Positions 48,278-56,491 of a DNA stretch of 64,000 nt are shown here, in pieces. The notes beneath the pieces are model-generated. The model saw only the letters and a program-made list of their open reading frames with translations, ran no database searches and was not told the DNA's origin. Within the stretch, counting starts at the first letter, position 1, and each line of letters begins with the position of its first letter. The stretch comes from Chloroflexota bacterium (GTDB taxonomy: Bacteria > Chloroflexota > Dehalococcoidia > Bin125): contig VXQT01000025.1 in assembly GCA_009838915.1 (NCBI GenBank), positions 1 through 64,000 of the forward strand. Reading direction: 5' to 3'. A program made the position numbers and the translations under genes.

Positions 48278-49612
48278 CTAGCGGCCGCCGCCTGCGGGCG
48301 GCTTGTCCGAGAGGGTTCCGTCCTCTATGAACGCGTCAATCTCCTCTGACGAGAAGCCCAGCTCCTGGCAGATTGCACGATTGTCGCCGCCGAGCGTCGG
48401 CGCGGGCCGCATTTCGGGACGCTCCAGATCGCTGAAGTCGATTGGGAAGCCGCCGTACTCGTAGACGCCGACGCCGGGTTGATCCCACTCGACGATGAAA
48501 CCGCGCTCGCGCAGATGGTGCGACTGCATGAGGTCGCCGTTGGTCAGCACTGGCAACGCCGTGATCTCTGCTGCTTGCAGCCGTTCGCTCAGCTCGAATC
48601 GGTCCTGCGTGCGTGTCCACGCGGAGATCATCCGGTCCAGCTCGTCGTGATGCGCGAACCGACCGGCGACCGTCTGGTACTGCTTGCGTTCAAGCCGGTG
48701 ATCGCCGACCAGAGACGTGAAGCGACGCCAGGCATCGTCGTCCTCGACGGTGATCGCGATCCACATATCCATAGACTCGCGCGCGTCGGGGCGCTCATCG
48801 CGACAGCGGTAGACGCCCTGCGGCGCGCAATCGCGGGCTCGATTGCCGCGCGTCGGCGGCTGACCGTGTAGGGAGGTTTCGAGCAGCAGCTCGCCGGAGA
48901 TCGCGGCGTAGGTCTGAAGCTGCGAGAGGTCGACGAAGCAGCCCTGTCCTGTCTCTTCCCGCTCCCAGAGCGCGGCGAGCACCGCGAAGGTCCCATGCAG
49001 TCCGCCGACCGGATCGGGAAAGGCGTGTCCCATCTTCATCGGTCCGCCCTCGGCGTAGCCGGTCGCCGAGGCCGCGCCCGAGTGCGCCTCCAACACCGGA
49101 CCGTAGGACACGCGCTGGCGGAACGGGCCGCTGTGGCCGTAACCGGTGCAAGAAACTGAGATGATGCGCGGGTTCCACTGTTTGACGGTCTCGTAGTCGA
49201 TGCCCAGGCTCTTGACGCCGCGCGGACTGAAATTATCGACGATTACATCCGACGCTTCGACCAGCCGCCGCCAGATGCGCTTTCCCGACTCCGTCTTGAG
49301 GTCGGCGCAGAGTCCTCGCTTGTTGCGATTGAGCTTGTTGAAGATCCCAGCCCGATTCCACGGATCCGGCCCCGGCTGGCTCTCGGGAAAAACCGATGCC
49401 CGCAGCGTCGGCTCGACCTCTTCGCCGCGCCGCCAGTCGTCGAGCGCTGCGCGCAGGGAGGGATCGTCGGGCAGCCGGCCGCCCCGGGCCGTGCCCTGCT
49501 CGACCTTGATCACGTCCGCGCCGAGGTCGCCCAGCATCCGGCCAACGAGCGGTCCCGCCCAGGCATAGCCAAACTCGAGCACGCGAATCCCGGAGAGCAT
49601 GCCTTCAGCCAT
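48278..49612 (-). CDS. CaiB/BaiF (family III) CoA-transferase
   Basis: 444 residues. 'GIRVLEFGYAWAGPLVGRMLGDLGADVIKVEQGTARGGR', 'KLNRNKRGLCADLKTESGKRIWRRLVEASDVIVDNFSPRGVKSLGIDYETV' and 'LPVLTNGDLMQSHHLRERGF' are family features. It transfers CoA to a carboxylate; the FSPRG motif is typical of the CaiB fold. It is the last gene of the nine-gene minus run, and its start overlaps the end of the preceding paralogue by eight bases. The two probably act as a pair or complex. Confidence 0.92.
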   Translation of the reverse strand: MAEGMLSGIRVLEFGYAWAGPLVGRMLGDLGADVIKVEQGTARGGRLPDDPSLRAALDDWRRGEEVEPTLRASVFPESQPGPDPWNRAGIFNKLNRNKRGLCADLKTESGKRIWRRLVEASDVIVDNFSPRGVKSLGIDYETVKQWNPRIISVSCTGYGHSGPFRQRVSYGPVLEAHSGAASATGYAEGGPMKMGHAFPDPVGGLHGTFAVLAALWEREETGQGCFVDLSQLQTYAAISGELLLETSLHGQPPTRGNRARDCAPQGVYRCRDERPDARESMDMWIAITVEDDDAWRRFTSLVGDHRLERKQYQTVAGRFAHHDELDRMISAWTRTQDRFELSERLQAAEITALPVLTNGDLMQSHHLRERGFIVEWDQPGVGVYEYGGFPIDFSDLERPEMRPAPTLGGDNRAICQELGFSSEEIDAFIEDGTLSDKPPAGGGR

Positions 49613-50804
49613 CGTTCGCTCCCAGTTTCACCACGCCCGACTCGACCAACCGCGCAATCTCGCTATCCGAGAAACCGGCCCCGGCCAGCACTTCGGTGGA
49701 GTGCGCGCCCAGTTCCGGAGCGGCTTGCAACGACTCGGGAGCCGAGGGCAACGCGAACGGGATGCCTGGCATCTTTGCCGAGCCACCGAGCGCTTCCGGG
49801 TATGCCCAGTACGCCCGCGCCTGGAGCTGTTCGTCCTCTAGCACTTCGTCCAGCGCGAGCACGGCGCTGGCCGGGACGTGATGCGATTGCAGATGCTCGA
49901 CGACTTCGGTGCGCGTGCGAGCCATGAGGAAGGGAGCGAACCGGCCGTCGATTTCTTCGGCCGCGTCGAATCGCAGTCCGGCAGTCGCGTAGCGGGGATC
50001 GTTCGCCATCTCGGGCAGATCCAGCGCGATGCAGAGGTTGATCCACTGCGCCAGCGTGGGCGCAGCAATGCAGACCGAGCCGTCACGAACCGGCATCAGG
50101 GAGACGGGATGATGCGCCTCGGCGTGGCGGTTGTTGGCGCGGTGCTTGATCCGTCCCTGGTGCGACCACATGACCAGGCTCCACTGATGCGAGGAGGCCA
50201 TCGCCTCCATCGCGCCCACGTCGACGAGCTGCCCGCGGCCGGTCGCCCGTCGCGACCAGAGAGCGGCCAGTGCCCCGACGGCGGCTGTCACACCGGCCAC
50301 ATATGTCGCCCACGGTCCAGCGCCCTGCAGCGGCTCGCGCAGCGGGTCGCCAGTCAAGTAGAGGTATCCCCCGGCTGCCCAGTCGGTCAGGTCGGAGGAT
50401 CGCCAACCGGCCCACGGTCCGGTCAGTCCGTACGATGTGGCCGAAACGTGGATCAGCGCTGAACGCGAGGCCCGCGCGATCTCGTCGAACGCCAGCGCTT
50501 CCGAAGCATGCATCGAAGTGATGACAATGTCCGCCGCGTCGAGCAGTCGCGATAGCGCATTGCGCCCCGCTTCGCCGCTCCGATCGAGCGCGATGCCTCG
50601 CTTCCAGGCCGAGAGATACTCGAAGGCGGCGCTGCGCCGCGGCGCGGACGAGGTGAGCAGCGGCGGTCGCGAACGCAGCGCGGAGCCGTGGATCGGCTCA
50701 ACCAAGGTCACTTCCGCGCCGGCGGTTGCCAGCAGTCGGCCGCAATAGGATCCGGCGACCGTTTCGCTCAGGTCGAGCACTCGCAGCTTCGACAAGCCCG
50801 ACAT
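49605..50804 (-). CDS. CaiB/BaiF (family III) CoA-transferase
   Basis: 399 residues. 'SKLRVLDLSETVAGSYCGRLLATAGAEVTLVEPIHGSALR', 'YLSAWKRGIALDRSGEAGRNALSRLLDAADIVI' and 'VSATSYGLTGPWAGWRSSDLTDWAAGGYLYLTGD' place it in the family, but it is clearly more divergent than the others. The conserved Asn-X-RPG stretch near the catalytic Asp is absent ('TSMHASEALAFDEI'), so it may be a non-catalytic subunit. It overlaps the next gene by eight bases and follows the patatin gene by 11. Confidence 0.88.
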   Translation of the reverse strand: MSGLSKLRVLDLSETVAGSYCGRLLATAGAEVTLVEPIHGSALRSRPPLLTSSAPRRSAAFEYLSAWKRGIALDRSGEAGRNALSRLLDAADIVITSMHASEALAFDEIARASRSALIHVSATSYGLTGPWAGWRSSDLTDWAAGGYLYLTGDPLREPLQGAGPWATYVAGVTAAVGALAALWSRRATGRGQLVDVGAMEAMASSHQWSLVMWSHQGRIKHRANNRHAEAHHPVSLMPVRDGSVCIAAPTLAQWINLCIALDLPEMANDPRYATAGLRFDAAEEIDGRFAPFLMARTRTEVVEHLQSHHVPASAVLALDEVLEDEQLQARAYWAYPEALGGSAKMPGIPFALPSAPESLQAAPELGAHSTEVLAGAGFSDSEIARLVESGVVKLGANDG

Positions 50805-50815
50805 GCGCTCGCCCC

Positions 50816-51694
50816 CTACACCTTCGCCACCGGGACGACGCCCTCATAGATGCCGGGCAGCCACTGACCCTCAACGTCGAGCGCCTGGTCGATCATGACC
50901 GGCGCCATGTCTTTGGCGGCGGCGTACAGCTCCTCCACGTCGTCGAACGCACCGAACGATGCGGCTCGCAGGCCCGGTCGCCAGACCACCGTCGGCACTT
51001 CCGAGCCAAACTGGTCGATCTCAGCCTTGGTTCGCTCCTGCACGGCGATCTCCATCGAGCGCATCAGCAGGTCGACCAGACCTCGCGGTTTGTAGGGCGA
51101 AGGCTGGACGCCCAGGTCGACTGCCAGCGTATGTGTCGCACCCTGAAACAATGCCGTCTCCAGGTCGAGCCCGGAGGAGAGCCCGCCGTCGACGCACCAG
51201 TCGCCCTCGAGCCGCACCGGCGGAAACAGTCCCGGCACGGCAATGGAGGCCATCACCGAGGCCAGCAGTTCACCGCTTGAGACCACGTGCTTGCGACCGC
51301 TGGAGAGGCTGGTGGTCACGATGAACATGGGAATCTCCGTGGCCGACACCTCATCGATGGTGACGTGATGTTTGAACAGTTCGCGCAGGAATCGATTGGA
51401 GTACAGCGACGTGCCGCGAGTCAGGAGGTTGCGACCGATTCTGAGTAAGTTGCGGTGCCAAAGCCGGGTGCTGCGCAGCTCCATCCAGAGCTCGGCCAGT
51501 CCGTCGATGTCGTTCGGGTGCAGGGCAAGAAACGCCCCGTTGACTGCGCCGACAGATGACCCCACGATCAGCTCGGGGCGTACGCCGCGTCGGACGAGTT
51601 CCTCGAGAAAGGGCACCTGGACGATTCCGGAAGCTCCGCCGCCGCTCAGCACGAGTGCCAGGCGCTGCCTGTCGGCGGGTGGGCTCCCGCGCAT
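50816..51694 (-). CDS. Patatin-like phospholipase
   Basis: 292 residues. 'LALVLSGGGASGIVQVPFLEELVRRGVRPELIVGSSVGAVNGAFLAL' contains the oxyanion loop GGGASG and the Ser in GSSVG. 'DWCVDGGLSSGLDLETAL' supplies the catalytic Asp (DGG). It hydrolyses lipid acyl esters or related thioesters. There is no signal peptide or membrane segment. It lies two bases past the VOC gene stop, so the two are translationally coupled. Confidence 0.9.
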   Translation of the reverse strand: MRGSPPADRQRLALVLSGGGASGIVQVPFLEELVRRGVRPELIVGSSVGAVNGAFLALHPNDIDGLAELWMELRSTRLWHRNLLRIGRNLLTRGTSLYSNRFLRELFKHHVTIDEVSATEIPMFIVTTSLSSGRKHVVSSGELLASVMASIAVPGLFPPVRLEGDWCVDGGLSSGLDLETALFQGATHTLAVDLGVQPSPYKPRGLVDLLMRSMEIAVQERTKAEIDQFGSEVPTVVWRPGLRAASFGAFDDVEELYAAAKDMAPVMIDQALDVEGQWLPGIYEGVVPVAKV

Positions 51695-51696
51695 GC

Positions 51697-52131
51697 CTAC
51701 GCCTGCGGCCGCCGGTCGGGGACGATTTCGGTGAGAATCCCGTCGGTCGTCTTGGGGTGGAAGAACGAAGCCGTGATTTCGTCGATCGGCCCGCCGAAGT
51801 CGATGTACTGCAGTCCGCGCTGCATGAACAGCTTGGTGTCGCCGACGACATCCGTGGAGCCGTAGCCGAGATGATGCAATCCCGGCCCACGCCGCTCGAG
51901 GAATCGTCCGATCCCGCTCTGGTTATCGTCGGGCAGCAGAATCTCGATCCGCGTCTCGCCCAGGTTGACTTTGACGAAGAAGATCTTCGTCCGCTCGGGT
52001 GCGAAGTAGCCGCCCTTTGGATATGGAGTACGCTCTGTGTCTCGCTCGAGGCCAAGTTGATCCACGAGCACGGCGAGCGACTCCTCCAGCGTGTGCGCGA
52101 CGATGCCCACGTGATCGAGATAGGTAATCAT
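51697..52131 (-). CDS. VOC-family protein, methylmalonyl-CoA epimerase-like
   Basis: 144 residues. 'YLDHVGIVAHTLEESLAVLVDQLGLERDTER', 'VNLGETRIEILLPDDNQSGIGRFLERRGPGLHHLGYGSTDV' and 'GILTEIVPD' match methylmalonyl-CoA epimerase-like VOC proteins, with metal ligands His (DHVGI), Glu/Gln and Glu (TEIV). It may epimerise methylmalonyl-CoA or another CoA ester; no mutase gene is present here. Cytoplasmic; the gene belongs to the long minus-strand run. Confidence 0.85.
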   Translation of the reverse strand: MITYLDHVGIVAHTLEESLAVLVDQLGLERDTERTPYPKGGYFAPERTKIFFVKVNLGETRIEILLPDDNQSGIGRFLERRGPGLHHLGYGSTDVVGDTKLFMQRGLQYIDFGGPIDEITASFFHPKTTDGILTEIVPDRRPQA

Positions 52132-52178
52132 GCGTGCTCCAAGCCATGGCCGTTCACTGGCGCCAAGATAATCGACGC

Positions 52179-53408
52179 CTACTGCAGCCTTCTGAGGGTC
52201 GGCGAGAAGAGCCCGAAGAGGGCGAGCGCGCCGAGCAGCATGATCGCGACGACAAACACAGCCAGGCGGATGCCGACCAACTCGGCGACGATGCCGAGCA
52301 CGAAGACGCCGCCCTGCATGACGGCGAACTGCATCATCAGCACCGACATCGCGCGCCCGCGATAGGCCGGCTCGGCCTGTTCCTGGATCAGGGCGGACGC
52401 CATGGCCATGCGTCCCGACTGGCCGATTCCCATCAGGATCATGATCGGCAGGCTCAGCCAGATCCAGGGCGAGATCGCCATGCCGAGGATCGAACCGCCA
52501 AGGAATACGCCCATCAGGATCAGCAGCTTGCCGCGGCCGCTGCGACGGAGCGAGGCGATGATCAGGGCGGCCAGGAACGCGCCGATGGCGGAGAAGGTCA
52601 TGAACAGTGCGGCCAGCGCTGGCCCGGCATCGAAGGCGTCCTGGACGAATCCGGGCAAGAGGCCCTGGAAGGGCGTGCCGAGCATAGAAATGAAGAAGGC
52701 CAGCAGCAAGATCATGCGCAGTACGCGATGCCGCGCGATGTAGCGGAAGCCGTCGCCGATGTCGCGGAATGCCTCGCGCACGCCGCCGCGTCCTCGACCG
52801 GCCTGGGCCGACACGGCGGGAATCGGCAGCATCGTGAGGATCGCCACGGCGTAACAGCCGGCCATGGAGAAGAACGTCACCCCGGCGCCGGCGGTGGCCA
52901 GCAGGACGCCGCCGATCAGTGGCGCGCCGAACTGCATCATGTTCATCGCCGCCGTGTTCAGCGCAACGCCGTTCATGATTCGCTCGGGCGGCACGATCTC
53001 GGAGACCATCGCCTGCCGCGCCGGCACCATCAGGGCGACGAGGATGCCCTGGGACACGGACGAGATCAGCAGGTGCCAGAACTCGAGAATGCCCATGATT
53101 GCCAGCGTGCCAATCACGAAAGCGTTGAGCAGGCCGACGAACTGGAAGACCTGCGTCACGGTCTTCTTGGGAAAGCGGTCGGCCAGCACGCCACCGTATG
53201 GTCCAAGCAGGAACTGCACGATGCCGCTGACCAGCGCGACCAGGCCCACCGCCGCATAGGACTCGGTCAGTTCATAGACCAGAAAGGTGCGCACAAACAT
53301 CTGCCCGATGGCCGAGTACATCTGGGCCAGCGTCGAAACGAAGAACCAGCGAAAGGCAGAGTCGCGGAAGGACTCAAAGGTCCGCACTCGCCGTCCAAAC
53401 ACGCGCAT
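52179..53408 (-). CDS. MFS transporter (EntS-like)
   Basis: About 409 residues with 12 predicted membrane segments, from 'FFVSTLAQMYSAIGQMFVRTFLVYELT'. 'GPYGGVLADRFPKKTVTQVFQF' is the motif A loop, and 'VALMVPARQAMVSEIVPPERIMNGVALNTAAMNMMQFGAPLIGGVLL' resembles EntS/MFS_3 exporters. The substrate is unknown. The track starts at 53588, overlapping the neighbouring gene by 11 bases. Its first 60 residues include translated repeat ('LSPPAERAEMPQRQPLRTQGAGG'), so ATG 53408 is preferred, but an element inserted inside a longer N-terminus cannot be excluded. Confidence 0.87.
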   Translation of the reverse strand: MRVFGRRVRTFESFRDSAFRWFFVSTLAQMYSAIGQMFVRTFLVYELTESYAAVGLVALVSGIVQFLLGPYGGVLADRFPKKTVTQVFQFVGLLNAFVIGTLAIMGILEFWHLLISSVSQGILVALMVPARQAMVSEIVPPERIMNGVALNTAAMNMMQFGAPLIGGVLLATAGAGVTFFSMAGCYAVAILTMLPIPAVSAQAGRGRGGVREAFRDIGDGFRYIARHRVLRMILLLAFFISMLGTPFQGLLPGFVQDAFDAGPALAALFMTFSAIGAFLAALIIASLRRSGRGKLLILMGVFLGGSILGMAISPWIWLSLPIMILMGIGQSGRMAMASALIQEQAEPAYRGRAMSVLMMQFAVMQGGVFVLGIVAELVGIRLAVFVVAIMLLGALALFGLFSPTLRRLQ

Positions 53409-53430
53409 CGGCGGCTCGGCGACGCGGGCC

Positions 53431-53508
53431 GAGCCCCCGGCCCCCTGCGTACGCAGGGGCTGGCGCTGCGGCATCTCCGCCCGCTCTGCGGGGGGAGAGA
53501 GGAGGGCT
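53431..53508. repeat. G/C-rich palindromic repeat, composite variant
   Basis: CCCCCGGCCCCCTGCGTACGCAGGGGCTGG-cgctGCGGCATCTCCGCCCGC-tct-GCGGGGGGAGAGAGGAGGG: type A core with an inserted CCCCTGCGTACGCAGGGG palindrome. It lies in the N-terminal region of the MFS reading frame or just before it. Confidence 0.78.
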
Positions 53509-53577
53509 TGAGAAGCAGCAGGCGTCCGGTAGTCGTGCTGGCGGGCGCGTCGCACGACAATGGAGTCGGAAGGCGGC

Positions 53578-54369
53578 CTAACCGCCATAGTGCCATCCGG
53601 TGTAGAGCGAGGTCAGCGGGCCCTCGTCGATCGGCAGCGCATCGCCGTCGAAGACGCGGCAGAGTGCGAGCACGTGCTCACCGATCGGAATGAACTGCTG
53701 GGCCTCGGCGGCGACCCAGGCGAGGGAGTCGTCCAGCACCGGCGCGCCGGCCTCGAGCGAGGGATGCTCGAGTCGTTGATATGCGACGCCGCGCATCTTG
53801 TCGGGCGCGGCGAACTCGGCCGAGCGGCCCTCGATCTTGGAGGGGTCGGAGGGCTGCAGGAAGCGCGCGGCGAGGTCCATACCCGACTCTGGCAGCAGGC
53901 TGACCGTGAGCTGCCGCGTCTCGCGCAGGTTGCGCAACGAAGTCGCGTCGCGCTCGAAGGAGACGCAGAGGATGCGCGGCTTGAACGAGACCTGCATCAC
54001 CCAGTCGGCGACCATTGCGTTCGCCGTTCCTTCTGACGTCACGGTGCCGATCACGTAGATGCCATATGGCAGATGCTGCAGTGCGGAGCGAATCCGCGCA
54101 TCGCGCCGCCGTTCCCGCGGACTGAGCGCGCGATCCCGCGCCTGCGGCTCGAACTCGATCTCCACCGTCGGCGTGTCCGAGCCGAGCAACAGGTCGATCG
54201 CGGCGTTCAGTTCCAGCATCCTTACGCCGGCAGCGTCGTCGTCAGGGTTGGCGTCGGGATGGTAGATGCGAGCGAGCCGCCGGTAGCGGTCGCGGATCGT
54301 GTCGCGGTCTGCGCTCACGCCGACGCCGAGCAACGCTGCAGCGTCGGCCGGCGTACTCGGAATCGGCAT
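53578..54369 (-). CDS. J-domain/flavin reductase fusion protein
   Basis: 263 residues. Residues about 5-58 form a J domain: 'DAAALLGVGVSADRDTIRDRYRRLARIYHPDANPDDDAAGVRMLELNAAIDLLLG', with the HPD tripeptide needed to stimulate DnaK. From about residue 95 it is a flavin reductase-like FMN-binding split barrel: 'LQHLPYGIYVIGTVTSEGTANAMVADWVMQVSFKPRILCVSFERDATSLRNLRETRQLTVSLLPE'. The J domain may recruit DnaK, while the barrel reduces flavin or binds FMN/haem. This domain order is not one I know. ATG 54369 precedes the J domain; it lies seven bases after the S9 gene stop. Confidence 0.82.
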   Translation of the reverse strand: MPIPSTPADAAALLGVGVSADRDTIRDRYRRLARIYHPDANPDDDAAGVRMLELNAAIDLLLGSDTPTVEIEFEPQARDRALSPRERRRDARIRSALQHLPYGIYVIGTVTSEGTANAMVADWVMQVSFKPRILCVSFERDATSLRNLRETRQLTVSLLPESGMDLAARFLQPSDPSKIEGRSAEFAAPDKMRGVAYQRLEHPSLEAGAPVLDDSLAWVAAEAQQFIPIGEHVLALCRVFDGDALPIDEGPLTSLYTGWHYGG

Positions 54370-54376
54370 CGTCTGC

Positions 54377-56491
54377 CTACTCTCTCGCCAAGTGTCGCTC
54401 GAAGTGGCGGGCGACACGGCGCTCCTGGTACTCGAGCCCGGCCTGATCTCTGGGCATATGACGTTCGGCCGGGAACATCAGCAGATCGTAGTCGCGGTCC
54501 GCAGCGACGAGTGCCGTGATCAATCTCGCCGTGTGGCGGAAGTGAACGTTTTCGTCGACGCCGCCGTGGATCAGCAGCAGCTCGCCGCGCAGCCTGTCGG
54601 CGTGTGTGAGCAACGATCCTTCGCGGTAACCTTCCGCGTTGTTCTGCGGCGTGCCCATGTAGCGCTCGGTGTAGCCGGTGTCGTAGCCGTCCCAGTCCGA
54701 GACCGGCGCGCCCGAGACGCCGACCTTGAACAGATCGGGCCTTCGCAGCATCGACATCACAGTCATGTAGCCGCCGTAGGACCAGCCGTAGACGCCGACG
54801 CGCTCGATGTTGGCATGACCTTCGCCCGCCAGTTGCTCGACCGCCGCCGCCTGGTCGTCCACCTCGATCGTGCCCATCTGCCGATGCAGATGCGCCTCGA
54901 ACTCGAGCCCGCGACCGGCCATGCCACGGTTGTCCAGCTTGAGTACCAGGAATCCCTGTTGGGCGAGATACTGCGCCCGCAGATCGACGGTCAGCCCCCA
55001 GGCGTCGAGCACGGTCTGCGCGTGCGGCCCGCCGTACACGGCTACCAGCAGCGGATGCGGACCATCGCCGTCGGGGTAGTAGAGCGCGCCGTATAGGGTC
55101 GTACCGTCGGCGGCGGAGAACGTGCGCAGCTCGGGCGGCTCGATCCCTATAGGCGCTGGCGCGATCTCGGACTGATACAGCAGCGTTCGACTTGAGCCGT
55201 CGGCGGCGACCAGCGACACCGACGGCGGGTCGCTGAGCGATGAATCGAGCATCGCCAACCACTTGCCGTCGCGCGAGAGCGACGCGCCGTGCACGCCGCC
55301 CGGAGTCGAGAGCGTCTCGATCTCGCCACCCGACAGCGACACCCGTTCCACCCGGCGTTCCAGCGGCGAGCCGCGGGTTGAGGTGAAGTAGACCCGTCCG
55401 CCGTCCTGGTCGACGCCGATCACGCCGTCGACGATCCACTTGCCCTCGGTCAGTGTGTGCACGACGGCGCCGTCCGACGCGTGCAGTGTCAGGTGCCGGT
55501 AGCCGGTCGCCTCGGAGGACCAGAGGAACGTCCCGTCGTTCAGGCCGCGGGCGTCGTCGGCGACGTTGATCCACGGTTCCTGCTGTTCGTCAATCAACGT
55601 GGTTGGCGCGCCGCCGTCGAACGCGATCAGGCGCATTCGTTTCTGTGCCCGACCGATCCACTGCGCCACCAGCCGCTCGCCGCCGCGGCCGTCGGGCCAC
55701 CAGGCGACTCGGACGAGATATCCGTCCTCATCGGGCAGCGGCAACTCGACCGCTTCTCCGCCGGACGCCGGCACGACCCAGAGCGAGACATCGGCGTTGG
55801 CGTCGCCCGAAAATGGATAGCGATGCGTCTCGACATCTACGACGTCGCCGCCCATGTGCACGATCGGATACGGGGGGATGTGCCGCTCGTCGACCCGCAG
55901 GTAGGCGATGCGGTCGTCCTTCGACCACCAGTGGCCGCGTAGCTGGCCGAACTCCTCCTGCGCGATGTAGTCGGCGAGGCCGTGCGAGAGGCCGTCCTCC
56001 GCGCCCGACGTGAGCTGCACGACATCAGAAGAGCCGTCAATGGGTAGGACGAACAACTCGCCGCTTCGCACGAACGAGAGTTGCATGCCGTCCGGGCTCA
56101 ACATCGGCGTCAATGCGCCCTGGGTGCCGTCGAGTTCTCGTAACGGTTCGCCATCGACAGAGACGCGGACGACGGGTCCCGGGATCATCAGTACGGGATC
56201 CTCGGAGTCGGTGGCCCAGGAGTAGGCGGCGACGCCCAGTTCGCGTGTCCGGGTGCGTTCGCGCAGCAACTCTTCCTCGCGCGACATCGGCGCGTCGGCG
56301 CCAGGTCCGGCGATCACTGAGCGTTCTTCGGTCTCGACATCGATCCGCCAGAGCGAGCGCACGAGTCCGCCATCGGCGGCATGGAGCCAGGTCACGGCGC
56401 GACTGTCGGGCGTGAAGCCGATCATTCCCGGCGCGTCCATGCCCGGACGCGGGTAGGTGGCGACGTCCGAGATCGTCAGCCGATCAGCCAT
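54377..56491 (-). CDS. S9-family serine peptidase (dipeptidyl-peptidase IV-like)
   Basis: 704 residues. 'LADYIAQEEFGQLRGHWWSKDDRIAYLRVDERHIPPYPI' with the EE-type motif marks the DPP IV N-terminal propeller. The peptidase domain has 'YGWSYGGYMTVMSM' (Ser), 'IHGGVDENVHFRHT' (Asp) and 'ERHMPRD' (His). It removes Xaa-Pro dipeptides from the N-terminus. No signal peptide is present at ATG 56491, which overlaps the upstream aminopeptidase stop by eight bases, so a cytoplasmic Pro-peptide degradation pair is likely. Confidence 0.9.
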   Translation of the reverse strand: MADRLTISDVATYPRPGMDAPGMIGFTPDSRAVTWLHAADGGLVRSLWRIDVETEERSVIAGPGADAPMSREEELLRERTRTRELGVAAYSWATDSEDPVLMIPGPVVRVSVDGEPLRELDGTQGALTPMLSPDGMQLSFVRSGELFVLPIDGSSDVVQLTSGAEDGLSHGLADYIAQEEFGQLRGHWWSKDDRIAYLRVDERHIPPYPIVHMGGDVVDVETHRYPFSGDANADVSLWVVPASGGEAVELPLPDEDGYLVRVAWWPDGRGGERLVAQWIGRAQKRMRLIAFDGGAPTTLIDEQQEPWINVADDARGLNDGTFLWSSEATGYRHLTLHASDGAVVHTLTEGKWIVDGVIGVDQDGGRVYFTSTRGSPLERRVERVSLSGGEIETLSTPGGVHGASLSRDGKWLAMLDSSLSDPPSVSLVAADGSSRTLLYQSEIAPAPIGIEPPELRTFSAADGTTLYGALYYPDGDGPHPLLVAVYGGPHAQTVLDAWGLTVDLRAQYLAQQGFLVLKLDNRGMAGRGLEFEAHLHRQMGTIEVDDQAAAVEQLAGEGHANIERVGVYGWSYGGYMTVMSMLRRPDLFKVGVSGAPVSDWDGYDTGYTERYMGTPQNNAEGYREGSLLTHADRLRGELLLIHGGVDENVHFRHTARLITALVAADRDYDLLMFPAERHMPRDQAGLEYQERRVARHFERHLARE

